Below, piece after piece: positions 37,701 to 44,695 of a stretch of DNA of 64,000 nucleotides. The stretch is from Ectobius pallidus. Lineage: Eukaryota > Arthropoda > Insecta > Blattodea > Ectobiidae. Positions within the stretch are counted from its first letter, which is position 1, and each line of letters starts with the position of its first letter. A program made the position numbers and the translations under genes. The stretch is from assembly GCA_964059195.1 (NCBI GenBank), contig CAXKWD010000003.1:201524174-201588173 (forward strand), written 5' to 3'. The notes beneath the pieces are model-generated. The model was not told where the DNA came from and made no database searches. It saw nothing but the letters and a program-made list of their open reading frames with translations.

Positions 37701-40700
37701 GCTAAGATTGGTTGCAGATGCTGAGCGTAAGTATTTGATTTTGCACTAGAAGTACCAGTATTATAAAATAAAATCTTAAAAAAATGCTCCTTGAATAAAC
37801 ATATTCCTCGCGAATCTATTAATTATTAATATTATAAAAATTTGCAACCAAGAATATGGCGGACTTGAGGCATATAGCCACAGCCTTCTATACATGTTTG
37901 TTTTGGAACAAAACTGACTAAATAATCAAGAAAATACATGGATAGACAAGAGGCGTGTGTGAACCTAACCTTAAGTCTTCCTGTACATGCGCATATGCTC
38001 GTTCGTGATACTTAATCAAATACCGCCCGACGTTTTTTATTTGACCGACTGTACAGAATCACAAGACACAATTTTACGCTAATTATGCTGTAAATACCTT
38101 ATAGCCCCTCATTTGAATGTTGCGACTAAAAACACAGGCTATGGACAAACTAAAAAAAAAGAAGAAAAAACAAGTGACTGCAAACGTTTATTGAACTTTC
38201 CGCCATTCAGAATAATTTCCGAAATTTATCGAATATTCCCCTCAGATATTTCTTTACTGTAAGCATGGCCAACAATACATCTTTCTCACTTTACGTACTT
38301 ATATAGAATAAGAGGCCGTGAATGTCCGCGTATTGAGTTGTTCACCAGGCAAGACAGAGTATCTACAAACAATGGGTAGTTTACAAGCACCCTTCAGAGA
38401 ATTTTTTTTGAAAAAAGTTTCAAATAAAAGTTTTAGCTCTTGGTATAAGCACTCCATGTACAAAATTTAAAGGAAATCGTTAGAGCCGTTTTTGAGAAAA
38501 TTGTGACAAACAAAAATTTATTTGTGTAAAGTCCCCTTAAAAATAAGGGAAAGTTGTCACCACTCTTCGTGTCACAGCCTCAGAAGGTACCTAACCCAAA
38601 TACAAAATTTTGTTTTCGTATGACTTTCCATTACATGAGGCCGTATTGCAAAGAGTGTGTATTCACAATGGGTGGCTTATAACTACCCTTCAGAGAATTT
38701 GTTCGAAAAAATGTTTCAAATAAAAGTTTTAGCTCTTAGTATAAGCAACCCAAGTACAAAATTTAAAGAAAATCGTTAGAGCCGTTTTCGAGAAAATCGC
38801 GAAAAACGAAAAATTCTTAATGTAAAGTCCCCTTAAAAATAAGAGAAACTTGTCGCCAATCTTCATCTCGCATCTTCAGAAAGTACCTGACCCAAATACA
38901 AAATTTTGTTTTCATACGATTTTCTGTTTTCGAGCTAGCCTGTTCACAGATATTCCACACAGACACACTGACACACAGACATGTTTCCAAAAATAGTATT
39001 TTTGGATTCAGGGGACTTCAAAACATGTATTTATGCTAAAAACTCAACTTCGAATTTGGGGGTCGAAAACAATACTTCCTCTACCTATAGTACCTATGGT
39101 ACGGGCAGAGGAAGTAATATTAGTAGTGTACAATTTCTATTTATGTGAAGGAATAAAACATTTCCATATTAATATAAAGTAAAGTAAAGTAATCCAAATA
39201 CAGGCCACGGAGGCCCAGAGGGTTCCAGGAGGTTGAGGCTCCCAGATTTTGGACATTCGGCACTTAAAGGTGGTAAGGTTGTCAGCCTAACGCACCGGCT
39301 GCCTTTACCCCTAGGATTGCTCCTGGTACTCATTTCTGTTAGAGGCTGAGTCGACCTCAGGGCCATAGTGCCACCAGAAGGATTAGGCTGATTAAAAAAC
39401 TCCAACAACCTCATCGGGAATCGGACCCACGACCTTCCGGTTTGTAGCGCAGTGCCTCAACCACTACGCTAAGGCATACCCCTCCATATTAATATACTGG
39501 ATTAAATTCTTGTTAAATTATTATGTAATATGGCAGAAATAAATATTTATTGTTTAGTATACATTAATATTATTTTATAGTATATTATATGGCATAAATA
39601 CTTGTCATGGCAACCATACAGTTAAGCTCCGTGCGGTAGAAGCAAGGTCTGTAGACCTTGTGGCAGGGGGGTTATTTTACATCTAGTCGGCCTTGTTGCC
39701 ATAACAGAGTACCATGTTATATACATAGGGAAATGCGTTTCTAGTAAAAATCAAATACGTGATAAGGAAAATAAACTTTAAAAATAAGTCTGGTAAGGTA
39801 AAAATATTGGTGAAGTGTAGTAGTGTAGTAGTGTGTCTATGTGTTATGTTATGTTATGTTATGTTATGTTTAAACTGGGACGTTATGGGCTAATTAATTG
39901 TCTATTGTCCTTAATTATCCCATGTGCATATAAATATATGAGGGTAAGTCAATAAGTATCTGCCATCTCTATTTTAGATTTATTGCAATAACAAAACAAA
40001 ACTTTCAATTACCTCATTTTTCAACAAAGTCCCCTTGCTTCTCATTGCATTTGATGCAACGTTGCAAAAGCTTTCTGAGCCCTCAGAAAAAAAGTTTTTT
40101 GGCTGAATAGCAAGCCTGGCTAATTTGCGTATGTTTTGCCATTTCATCGACAATCACTCTTTGGTTTAACTGAATCATCATACACACTTGCTCAATGTTG
40201 GCGTCATTAGTGGACGTGGATGGCCGTCCTGTTCTTTCCTAGTCCTTCACTTGTCCAACCACTTTTGAACTTTTCAATCCTTTCATACACGCTTCGCCGT
40301 TGTTGCCTCCATGTTGTGCAGAAAGTCTTCGATGGATATTGGCTCCTGGTACACCTTCAGAAGACAAAATACAGATCACTGCACGCTGTTCTTCTTTGGT
40401 GCAAACGCTGAGCAGTGCAGCCATGTTTAATGTGCAACAGCGCAACACACAGTGGAGTCATAATGGTCAAACTTTCTACAGTGAGTCCCAAGAGTTGGCC
40501 AATGACGCAGGTTTCTGCGTCGCTGAGGACACAGCTCCAACTCCTGGGTGATCGGGTGAAATATCTACGCTAATAAAGCTGCGATCGGTGTAGTGATTCA
40601 GGTGCCCACCGCGACACAGAAACCCGCGTCATTGGCCAACTCTTGCGTGGGACTCACTGTACAAGCCGAGATAAATTAATAACATCTTGATGTGCACGAG

Positions 40701-41033
40701 CACAAAGCGGTATAGCCAGCCTACAAAACATTAAACAAAAAGTGTGGATACTTATTGGCTTACCCTCGAACCTACATCTGTAGGATAAGTACATTGATCA
40801 ATCTACTCACCCTCTACCTTCTTTCAGGTCATTTTGTAGCGCCGTTCGCTGCTCATGCGTTCTGCAACCACATGGGGTTCCCAGACTTTGCAGAGATTCT
40901 CACGTACAAAGAACCACAGAGATCGATGCTCATGTCGCTGTTTGTCATCGGCCTCGTGGCGTGGTGCCTGCTCCTCACTCCGCTCACCAATCCAGCGTGG
41001 TATGACAACCACCTGTTCTGGAAAAACTATTAA
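20235..41033 (+). CDS. RCE1: RCE1, CAAX prenyl protease 2 (complete, 7 coding exons)
   Basis: RCE1 is the ER-membrane endopeptidase that removes the last three residues (aaX) from prenylated CAAX proteins such as Ras. Exons are 20235-20347, 20578-20683, 22174-22312, 27591-27758, 36114-36182, 36276-36338 and 40828-41033. All introns are GT/AG, with phases 2, 0, 1, 1, 1, 1, and the join gives about 287 residues (human is 329). Family landmarks are in order: the Glu pair in [15 protein letters not shown] (residues 144-145), FFGVAHFHH (His177), [16 protein letters not shown], and [10 protein letters not shown] (His229, Asn233). From family knowledge these match human Glu140, His173, His227 and Asn231. 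Several hydrophobic segments fit a polytopic membrane protein. The start is the ATG at 20235, because the nearby ATG at 20227 runs into a stop in another frame. The C terminus is shorter than in human. Introns 2, 3, 4 and 6 are filled with mobile elements; no coding break was seen. Confidence 0.95.
20578..20683 (+). CDS. RCE1: RCE1 coding exon 2
   Basis: Preceded by a pyrimidine-rich tract and TTTTTAG. The split codon gives Arg, followed by [14 protein letters not shown], which matches RDHPAVIKRRFTSV of human RCE1. A hydrophobic segment (SPLFLYYF) follows. The donor is GTTTGT at 20684, phase 0. The donor is weaker than consensus, but the frame joins exactly to exon 3. Confidence 0.92.
20684..21720. 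other. RCE1 intron 2, no feature recognised
   Basis: AT-rich intronic DNA. The short ORFs at 21211-21444 and 21365-21604 show no family motifs. Confidence 0.5.
21722..21935 (+). repeat. tRNA-derived SINE, family 1, copy 1
   Basis: A box-like TGGTTAGTGTTGCTGAC and B box-like GGTTTGAATCC (21768-21778) precede a body with TTTTTCTGAGGTAGGGAGGT and GTCGGCATGCTGACCACATG. The same parts, complemented, are at 47550-47864. Inserted in RCE1 intron 2. Confidence 0.8.
22174..22312 (+). CDS. RCE1: RCE1 coding exon 3
   Basis: Acceptor TTCCAG. Encodes 46 residues including [20 protein letters not shown] and MVLFLGPL, which align with the human stretch [20 protein letters not shown]. The donor is GTGAGT at 22313, phase 1. 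Confidence 0.94.
22363..22675 (-). repeat. SINE-like retroposon with (ACTTG)n tail
   Basis: Flanked by a TATATTTTAT direct repeat (22365-22374 and 22666-22675). The + strand starts with ACTTGACTTGACTTGACTT, so on the - strand the element ends in a pentanucleotide tail. The body has TGGGGCATAGAGCCTCC and GGAAACTAAG. The pentanucleotide tail resembles that of the SINE at 39170-39482. Confidence 0.65.
22853..23034. mobile_element. ~180-bp hairpin MITE
   Basis: Two arms of about 75-80 bases pair imperfectly. The left is GTGTAAGAAAAGATGGAAAT then CACTGAGAGTGAGGTCCAGG; the right is CCTGCACCTCATTCCCAGTG then GTTTCCATCTTTTCCTAC. A loop of some 25 bases near 22945 separates them. Lies in RCE1 intron 3, so the hairpin is transcribed. 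Confidence 0.7.
23570..23780 (+). repeat. tRNA-derived SINE, family 2
   Basis: A B-box in CCTGGGTTCAATCCCAAACC (23633) is followed by GATGTGAAGACATATGTCAC, GATTCATCAGTCAGATGGGG and ATGTTAAGCCTAGTAGCCCC. This body order is familiar to me from arthropod SINEs. The A box region is degenerate. Confidence 0.65.
23781..24219. other. RCE1 intron 3, no feature recognised
   Basis: No coding or mobile signal supported. Confidence 0.4.
24221..24891 (-). mobile_element. Fold-back mariner 2
   Basis: The ends CGAGGGTGAGTCAATAATTA and the complement GTTGACTCACCCTCA are bounded by TA. The left arm on the - strand encodes the transposase C terminus ([21 protein letters not shown], third Asp in SDFHLF, then [12 protein letters not shown]). 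The right arm, on the + strand, again encodes its last part ([19 protein letters not shown]). Both termini are thus inverted copies of the same 3' end. Confidence 0.85.
24894..25337. other. RCE1 intron 3, no feature recognised
   Basis: No coding or mobile signal supported. Confidence 0.4.
25340..25641. mobile_element. 302-bp MITE, Tc1/mariner-type target
   Basis: Inverted ends CAGTGCGCCCGAGAACAGTC and GACTATTCTCGGGCGCACTG are extended by CTCCGCAG/CTGCGGA and bounded by TA (25338-25339 and 25642-25643). No transposase. Lies in RCE1 intron 3. Confidence 0.85.
25644..26440. other. RCE1 intron 3, weak tRNA-like remnant only
   Basis: AT-rich. TTTAGCTCAGTCGTAATG (26149) and GGTTCAAATC (26222) resemble A and B boxes but are too far apart and too degenerate for a tRNA; perhaps an old SINE. 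Confidence 0.35.
26448..26510. repeat. (AAT)n microsatellite
   Basis: More than 18 repeats of AAT/ATA. It produces poly-Ile reading frames on both strands, which are not genes. Confidence 0.95.
26620..26905. repeat. Interspersed repeat E, partial
   Basis: AAAAATAGCAATAATTAAAA and GGTTTCTTTCATCAACC match the complement of 53185-53290 (TTGATGAAAGGAACCGG, ATTTTAATTATTGCTATTTTT). Confidence 0.55.
27038..27109 (-). repeat. tRNA-like SINE head, inverted copy
   Basis: A 72-nt cloverleaf-like sequence on the - strand with A box TAGCTCAGTTGG, B box GGTTCAAATCC and matched 3' end CTATGGC. The anticodon loop reads ACGAAGA (GAA at the anticodon position, but C instead of T at position 33). The anticodon stem is partly unpaired. 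More likely a tRNA-derived retroposon than a tRNA gene, since the same body sequence (CATTCTGACTTCACTTG) follows in both copies. Confidence 0.7.
27296..27396 (+). repeat. tRNA-like SINE head with intact cloverleaf
   Basis: 27296-27367 folds as acceptor GCCATAG/CTATGGC (7/7 paired), D-arm GCTC/GAGC, anticodon stem TCGGC/GCCGA (5/5) with loop ATGGAGA, and T-arm CCTGG/CCCGG with one mismatch. The body ATTGAATTTTTCATTCTGAC then TTCACTTGT follows. The implied GGA anticodon would mean Ser, but the long variable arm of tRNA-Ser is absent, which argues against a working tRNA. Confidence 0.7.
27591..27758 (+). CDS. RCE1: RCE1 coding exon 4 (catalytic Glu pair)
   Basis: Acceptor TTTTACAG. Encodes [20 protein letters not shown], then [20 protein letters not shown], then [12 protein letters not shown]. 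The EE pair (residues 144-145) is the family's catalytic glutamate signature. The donor is GTAAGA at 27759, phase 1. Confidence 0.96.
28285..28497. repeat. Perfect 105-bp tandem duplication
   Basis: The unit starting CTGGTACCTCATTAAATTTC at 28285 repeats from 28390 without any difference that I can see, ending CACCATTTCTG at 28497. Lies in RCE1 intron 4, just upstream of the LINE fragment. Confidence 0.9.
28619..29733 (+). pseudogene. 5'-truncated LINE reverse transcriptase, catalytic residues deleted
   Basis: Open from 28619: [36 protein letters not shown] and [20 protein letters not shown] are reverse transcriptase motifs. Where the family has YADDT, this copy reads LYATLISS, consistent with an in-frame loss of about three codons including both catalytic Asp residues. 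Near 29290 the frame shifts; the second frame continues [41 protein letters not shown] and ends at 29731-29733. The overall form suggests an L2/CR1-like or jockey-like LINE with an (ATT)n 3' tail. Confidence 0.85.
29790..29870 (+). repeat. (ATT)n LINE tail
   Basis: TTA/ATT repeats directly after the AATAAAC end of the LINE fragment; probably its 3' tail, expanded as a microsatellite. Confidence 0.9.
29871..30436. other. RCE1 intron 4, no feature recognised
   Basis: No coding signal supported. Confidence 0.4.
30794..32060. repeat. Eight tandem repeats of ~145-175 bp in the hAT
   Basis: Units begin TTTTATCCACTTG near 30794, 30969, 31124, 31290, 31444, 31589, 31764 and 31928. Each contains AAAAAAGCCAGGC, GATAAAATCAAATTGAATAA, TTATTTCC(A/G)AACATCACAA and CAGAACCTGTA. 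AAAAAAGCC(A/G)G is also the inner part of the hAT terminal repeat. Units differ by indels and a few substitutions. Confidence 0.92.
32082..32745. mobile_element. Fold-back mariner 3, nested in the hAT
   Basis: CAGTGAGTCTCATGCAAGAG and GCGTGGGACTCACTG ends are bounded by TA. Both arms code, outward, for a mariner/Tc1-type transposase C terminus. The - strand left arm reads [20 protein letters not shown] and the + strand right arm [20 protein letters not shown], each followed by L(K)..CQYC.DAREE. The same termini bound the 181-bp MITE at 40479-40659. Confidence 0.85.
32782..33395. mobile_element. ~610-bp DNA element with TTACCGTATTTACT ends
   Basis: The left end TTACCGTATTTACTCCAATA and the right end TATTCAAGTAAATATGGTAA are inverted copies. 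Subterminal GCGCAC/GTGCGC-type motifs lie on both sides (32823 and 33329). It sits immediately after the hAT transposase stop codon. No coding sequence is recognised. Confidence 0.65.
33398..33601 (-). pseudogene. hAT transposase C-terminal (dimerisation) domain fragment
   Basis: The - strand reads [20 protein letters not shown], then [20 protein letters not shown] and [13 protein letters not shown], ending at a TGA (33400-33398). ASSAS.ERVFS..G....[13 protein letters not shown] is the hAT dimerisation signature. The rest of the transposase is absent, so the element cannot move itself. Confidence 0.88.
33646..34195 (+). repeat. Interspersed repeat A, copy 2
   Basis: Matches 415-985 through the same ordered blocks. 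It is located between the hAT transposase remnant and the hAT right end. Confidence 0.7.
34690..34762 (+). repeat. (GAT)n tail of the deleted RTE
   Basis: About 24 GAT repeats following ACCACT; the trinucleotide tail fits RTE-type retrotransposons. Confidence 0.9.
34787..35135 (-). repeat. tRNA-derived SINE, family 3
   Basis: On the - strand the head at 35126-35050 has GTGGGTGAGTCGGTAGCGCG and the B box CCCGGGTTCGATTCCCGGCC. The body extends toward 34787 with the palindrome AGTAGTGAAAAATC. GC-rich head against AT-rich surroundings. Inserted just beside the RTE target duplication. Confidence 0.75.
35230..35835. repeat. AT-minisatellite element, copy 1
   Basis: Starts near GAAGTGAAACTTCTTTAGCC (about 35238). 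The core, about 35400-35785, is degenerate AAAATCCAAAATTTAAAAA-type repeats. It ends AAACAAGTTTCACTTCTGTC then GCGTGGCGTTCCACGC (a 6-bp-stem hairpin) and a T run. The same end, after the same kind of core, is at 59590-59660. GAAGTGAAACTT and AAGTTTCACTTC form an inverted pair around the core. Confidence 0.75.
35836..36113. other. RCE1 intron 4, 3' end
   Basis: No mobile signal; ends in the exon 5 acceptor. Confidence 0.5.
36114..36182 (+). CDS. RCE1: RCE1 coding exon 5 (catalytic His)
   Basis: Acceptor TTGCAG. The exon completes [20 protein letters not shown], carrying the His177 motif. The donor is GTAAGC at 36183, phase 1. The next intron is only 93 bases, the shortest in the gene. Confidence 0.95.
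36276..36338 (+). CDS. RCE1: RCE1 coding exon 6
   Basis: Acceptor CTTTCAG. Encodes [20 protein letters not shown] plus TG, matching [20 protein letters not shown] of human RCE1. The donor is GTAAGT at 36339, phase 1. Confidence 0.95.
36547..36745 (-). repeat. Retroposon family F, inverted 3' fragment
   Basis: The complement of the common 3' end: GAAGTGTTTGTCTGTCTATG, ACTGAAGGGTGG, TTCATGAGTTATGAGCGAAA. Same family as 42930-43960, 51384-52053 and 60825-61765. Lies in RCE1 intron 6. Confidence 0.75.
36746..37278. other. RCE1 intron 6, no feature recognised
   Basis: Contains a short TTC run near 36850. No coding signal supported. Confidence 0.4.
37281..38051 (+). mobile_element. Tc1-like element, internally deleted
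   Basis: Inverted ends CAGTCGGTCAAATAAAAAAC and GTTTTTTATTTGACCGACTG are extended by GTCGGG/CCCGAC and bounded by TA. The + strand at 37531-37740 encodes [40 protein letters not shown] and SGRTRISML. This is an N-terminal helix-turn-helix DNA-binding region with one in-frame stop. The catalytic domain is missing. Confidence 0.85.
38385..39115 (+). repeat. Retroposon 3' end with internal tandem duplication
   Basis: Two copies of about 300 bp (38389-38640 and 38690-38945) share CAAATAAAAGTTTTAGCTCT, AAATCGTTAGAGCCGTTTT and GTAAAGTCCCCTTAAAAATA. A terminal segment follows with ACAGACATG, GTATTTTTGGATTCAGGGGA and ACTTCCTCTACC. Its organisation recalls LINE 3' ends seen in other arthropods. No coding sequence. 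Confidence 0.65.
39165..39482 (-). repeat. tRNA-derived SINE, family 4, copy 1
   Basis: The head lies at the right (39482-39410): AGCGTAGTGGTTGAGGCACT then GTGGGTCCGATTCCCGA (B box). The body includes GGCACTATGGCCCTGAGGTC, and it ends in an (ACTTT)n tail at 39176-39191. A second copy is at 55955-56195. Lies in RCE1 intron 6, antisense to the gene. Confidence 0.8.
39483..39936. other. RCE1 intron 6, no mobile element recognised
   Basis: Contains a short (TTATG)n run at 39841-39870. No coding signal. Confidence 0.4.
39939..40768 (-). mobile_element. Mariner deletion derivative with nested MITE
   Basis: The left end GAGGGTAAGTCAATAAGTAT matches the complement of ATACTTATTGGCTTACCCTC. On the - strand the N terminus is present ([35 protein letters not shown]; 40430-40240) and so is the extreme C terminus ([18 protein letters not shown]; about 40080-40025). 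The catalytic core is deleted. A MITE splits the region upstream of the start codon. Confidence 0.82.
40479..40659. mobile_element. 181-bp MITE related to fold-back mariner 3
   Basis: Ends CAGTGAGTCCCAAGAGTTGG and TGGCCAACTCTTGCGTGGGA then CTCACTG, bounded by TA. The terminal 45 bases nearly equal those of the element at 32082-32745. It is inserted in the mariner at 39939-40768. Confidence 0.88.
40828..41033 (+). CDS. RCE1: RCE1 terminal coding exon 7
   Basis: Acceptor TTTCAG. Begins [20 protein letters not shown], which carries His229 and Asn233. A hydrophobic segment ([14 protein letters not shown]) follows, then [17 protein letters not shown] and a TAA stop at 41031-41033. The human protein continues about 40 residues further overall. 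Confidence 0.95.
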
Positions 41034-41207
41034 GACGTTAACCAAGTATTCTCACAAAGCAGTGTTTTACTTGAGTTGATATTGAGCATTAGATGTAAAG
41101 GAGAAACATGAAACAGTACCTGATGTTAAATATTTATGGGTCCATTGACAAAATTTCACATTTTAATAACCCCAGAAAACCATTTATAACAATATAATTT
41201 ATCTTAA

Positions 41208-41213
41208 AATAAA
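41208..41213 (+). terminator. Candidate RCE1 polyadenylation signal
   Basis: An AATAAA hexamer lies about 175 bases after the RCE1 stop codon, in AT-rich DNA and just before a Penelope-like palindrome begins. The position suits a short 3' UTR. There is no transcript evidence, and other AATAAA copies exist further on. Confidence 0.5.
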
Positions 41214-41248
41214 TAGGAAGTTTATATAGTGAAGTTACAAAATATCTA

Positions 41249-41627
41249 ATAATACTTGAGATGGAGATTTTACATACATACTTCACTAATTACAGAAAAC
41301 TAACCTGAACATGTTTCGAGCCTGCCTCTAGACTCATCCTCAGCTATACTCCATCTGAGGTAGGGACATCAGCTGCGACACCTGGTGGATGTTTAACCAA
41401 TCTCTTGATTAAATTATCTTCGGCGGGTATTTCAAAATTCATCAGCTGGTCTTTGTACAAAGACAAGATTGGTTAAACATCTGCCAGGTGTCGCAGCTGC
41501 TGAGCCTACCTCAGATGGAGTATAGCTGAGGATGAGTCCAGAGGCAGGCTCGAAACATGTTCAGGTTAGTTTTCTGTAATTAGTGAAATATGTATGTAAA
41601 ATCTCCACCTCGAGTATTATTAAATAT
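41249..41627. repeat. Penelope-like inverted repeat, ~380 bp
   Basis: Arms of about 145 bases pair nearly throughout: TGGAGATTTTACATACATAC, CTAACCTGAACATGTTTCGA and CATCCTCAGCTATACTCCAT against their complements. A central 70-80 bases differ. Each arm carries CTGAGGA, a 5-bp stem-loop and GAAAC, as in Penelope-type ends. Lies just after the RCE1 poly(A) signal. Confidence 0.75.
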
Positions 41628-41629
41628 AA

Positions 41630-42120
41630 TTTATGTTTTGAATCCAAATCCATATATGTCTTCAACTTGTGACTTTATGATTATATGTCATGTCTATGAC
41701 TAAGAATTTTAGTTTCTGAAAATATATTCTCAAACTAGAGTCAACCCTCTTTTTTTGCTTAAATTCTCATTTTAAAGAAGATAATTTATTACCATAAGAA
41801 GAGTGTACTTAATTCCCATTTTCAAGAAAACTCCATTTCTAAGGAGTAAATATTTTGAGAATTTACAAATATTTACCATAGAGTAATGAACTTCTAAACT
41901 TGTGAAACAATTCTGATTCAATGGATACAGGAAAAGATAAACTTTTTTTTTTAATGTTTACCAACTTCAAATTACTGAAGAGCAGAGAAGAAATTGCCCT
42001 TTATCAATATCTAGACTAGGTAAAATTGATTAATATCAGAGTAGACTCTTGGTTTTGCGATATAGTCCCTGATTTTGATCAACTTACCTTCTGATTAGAT
42101 TTTCTCTAGTTATTAAGTGC
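41630..42120. other. No gene seen
   Basis: AT-rich intergenic sequence without supported features. Confidence 0.4.
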
Positions 42121-42124
42121 CAAA

Positions 42125-42670
42125 ATGGTACTTTATGAGATTGTATGGGGGATGGGAATAATGTCTGTCCGTCTGTCTGTCCATCTGTGTGCCTGTATGC
42201 ACCATAACTCAAATACGCTTTTTTGGATTTTCATGAAATTTGGTATATGCATTTATAATGTCCATGGCAAGAAGCCTATTGATATTGGACCAAATCGGTT
42301 GACCGGTACCGAAGTAAAACCCAATTTAGTATCTATTTTAATAGATTATATTAGAAAGAATTTATCAAATGCAAATCACTTCTCATGACAACATATTGTT
42401 TTACAGTGTTCATATACAGCCTTGGAAGTTGCAACACAGTTAGCTGTGACAAATAAAACTACCCACATACCGGTATTCCTTCACACATACTTATCAAACT
42501 AGACCTTTGTTCTTCCATAAGCCCTGCTTAATGAATCGCTCTAGAGCTTAACTCGGAAATCAATTACAAAAATAACTTATTTTCTGCATATCATAATTGC
42601 AATTATCACTGATTAAACAAAAGCATTCTGGCACTTTGTTAAACCCGTTTACCTGATTTTATTTCATTGC
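42125..42670 (-). repeat. Repeat C and flank, inverted copy
   Basis: Complement of 12717-13560: GAGATTGTATG, ATAACTCAAATACGC, TTTTCATGAAATTTGGTAT, GGACCAAATCGGTTGACCGG. Then GCATTCTGGCACTTTGTT matches the complement of AGTGCCAGAACACTTTTGTT at 12737. Here the 150-base unit is single, not triple. Confidence 0.8.
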
Positions 42671-42929
42671 CCCCTTGTGTTGAAGCACTCTTGTTGAATT
42701 TTGTTATTAATACAAAATGTGTTAAGATACTGTACATTACACACATTTTTATATGTCAGTAGTTTTTTTGTTTATTGAGGTAGAGATTTATGTTTAGCAT
42801 GCATTCCTCATGCGCAAGGAAGATACATTGATCATTTATAGGCCTAAACTAAACAATTAATAATCAATGAAACTTCAAAAAATCCTACTTTGAAGTGAAT
42901 TTCACAATTAGAAAGCTCAGCATGAGAAA

Positions 42930-43425
42930 AACTAACTGAGATTCGAGTCTCCTGGCCCACAAAACTCCTCCATAGTGAGTTCCGTCCAAATCGAACAATG
43001 TTTCCTCATTTAGGCCTATATTCATTTTCCCTCTTCCGTCTAGGTTGAAAATTTCAGATGTCTGCGGGCCTTGGCATTATAAACAAATGAATCGACCAGG
43101 GTGGGCTTACAAAATTCAAGGAATCACAATGCTTTTATTTTCAAGGTATGACAAAAATAGGCAAGGCCACCTGCAATTGATTTGACAATTGAAATATATT
43201 ACTGAAAACTGGTGCTTTGAAAGCGCAAAAATTGCACTTCTTGCCCTTTTTCACTCATAACTCGCGAACAAAGGTGAAAATTAAAAATCCAGCTTCGAGG
43301 TGCATTCGTCCACCCTTCAGTCCATGTACGTTTAAAATTTCAGATCTCTGCGTTCAGTAGATTTTTCTGGGCTTCATGTACAGACAGACAAACACTTCCT
43401 TTTATTATATAGACTAGCATGTGCC
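42930..43425 (+). repeat. Retroposon family F, copy 1
   Basis: Contains TCGAGTCTCCTGGCCCA, CAAGGTATGACAAAAATAGG, ACTCATAACTCGCGAACAAA, CACCCTTCAGTCCATG, AAAATTTCAGATCTCTGCGT and GACAGACAAACACTTCCTTT then TATTATATAG. No coding sequence. The family recurs across the window; the 3' end type is common in arthropods. Confidence 0.8.
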
Positions 43426-43965
43426 CGCGGCTTCCCCCACGATAATTATTTCAAAAATTAAAAATTAAGAGCATAATAGTTAAATCATTATATTTGTTAA
43501 CACCTAAATCATGTGGACAACATACCAGGATTAGATAGCGTCGCCTGGTAAAAGCTACCTCAGATTCGAGTTCCTAGGCCCAGAAAACCCCTGTATAGTG
43601 AGTTTCGTCCAAATAAAACAATGTTTGACCATACTTAGGGCTTACAACATTCAAAGATTTGCGAAAGTTTTATTTCCAAGGTATGACAAAAATAGCCAAA
43701 GCCAACTGTAATTGATTTGACATTGAAATGTATAACTGAAAACTGATGCTTTGAAAACGCAAAAAATGCCGTTTTTTGCCCGTTTTTCACTCATAACTCA
43801 CGAATGAAAGTGAAAATTAAAATTCCGGCTTCGAGGTGCATTTTCCGACCCTTCAGTCCACCTATGTTTAAAATTTCAGATCTCTGCGTTGAGTAGATTT
43901 TGCTGGGCATCGCGGACAGACAGGCAGAAGGAAAGACACACACTTCCTTTTATTAATATAGAGGT
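43426..43965 (+). repeat. Retroposon family F, copy 2
   Basis: Begins TGTGCCCGCGGCTTCCCCCA and runs through the same ordered blocks to ACACTTCCTTTTATTAATAT. It is directly adjacent to copy 1, head-to-tail. Confidence 0.82.
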
Positions 43966-44599
43966 CAATAATGATCGCTTTCCTCTCTGCTGTCAAGTTA
44001 TTTGAAACTGCCAGGTAAATTCATTAAGTGCTTTCTATTTTCCTGTCTCTGTGTACACATGTCTAATATCTGATTTCAACTTTGCCCTGTGGGGCAGATA
44101 ACAATTTCTAATGTTACTCCTTTATTTCTGATTTTCAATATTTTTTTAATTTCGTTTTTTAACTTAGTATGAAGTTAGTTGTAAATACAAAGTGAAGAGA
44201 TCAAGTGCCAATAATAGAAATATAACGATAATCACAAATGACAGAGTCAAGAAAATGAAAAAGAGAGAGAGAAAGAAATTAGACTATGCTTGTGTGTCAG
44301 GTTCATGTTGCAGTTGTTGTGTACATACTGTATAATGAAAGACTTAATTTATTTATATAAATACAAGTATCGGATTCACTGATGGAACAACCTTTGAAGT
44401 CCAGTCCAACCATTCTCAGAATGCCATTGTTAAAAATGTACCTTTCTTTTTTTTCAGACATTTATTTAAAAGTGCCAGGTCAAAAGTTGGACCATTGCCT
44501 TATACATGAACAGCAGGTCGCAGCTTCGCCCGCAATTATTTACTCAACTCACGGCACTTTCGACCCGCCCCTTTGCACTTACTATATTATTATTAATAT
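43966..44599. other. No gene seen
   Basis: No feature supported; GA-rich run near 44260. Confidence 0.4.
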
Positions 44600-44695
44600 T
44601 TCACAGTGGCCCAAGAAGTTAGATATAAAAATTAATTAATTAAAAAAATCCCCCCCTAGAAAAATATCATATGGGCGCCCTTGGCAGTAACTACT
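44600..44695 (+). repeat. Repeat G, copy 1
   Basis: CAGTGGCCCAAGAAGTTAGA, AATTAATTAATT, CCCCCCTAGAAAAATATCAT and GGGCGCCCTTGGCAGTAACT match 46017-46120. Confidence 0.8.
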
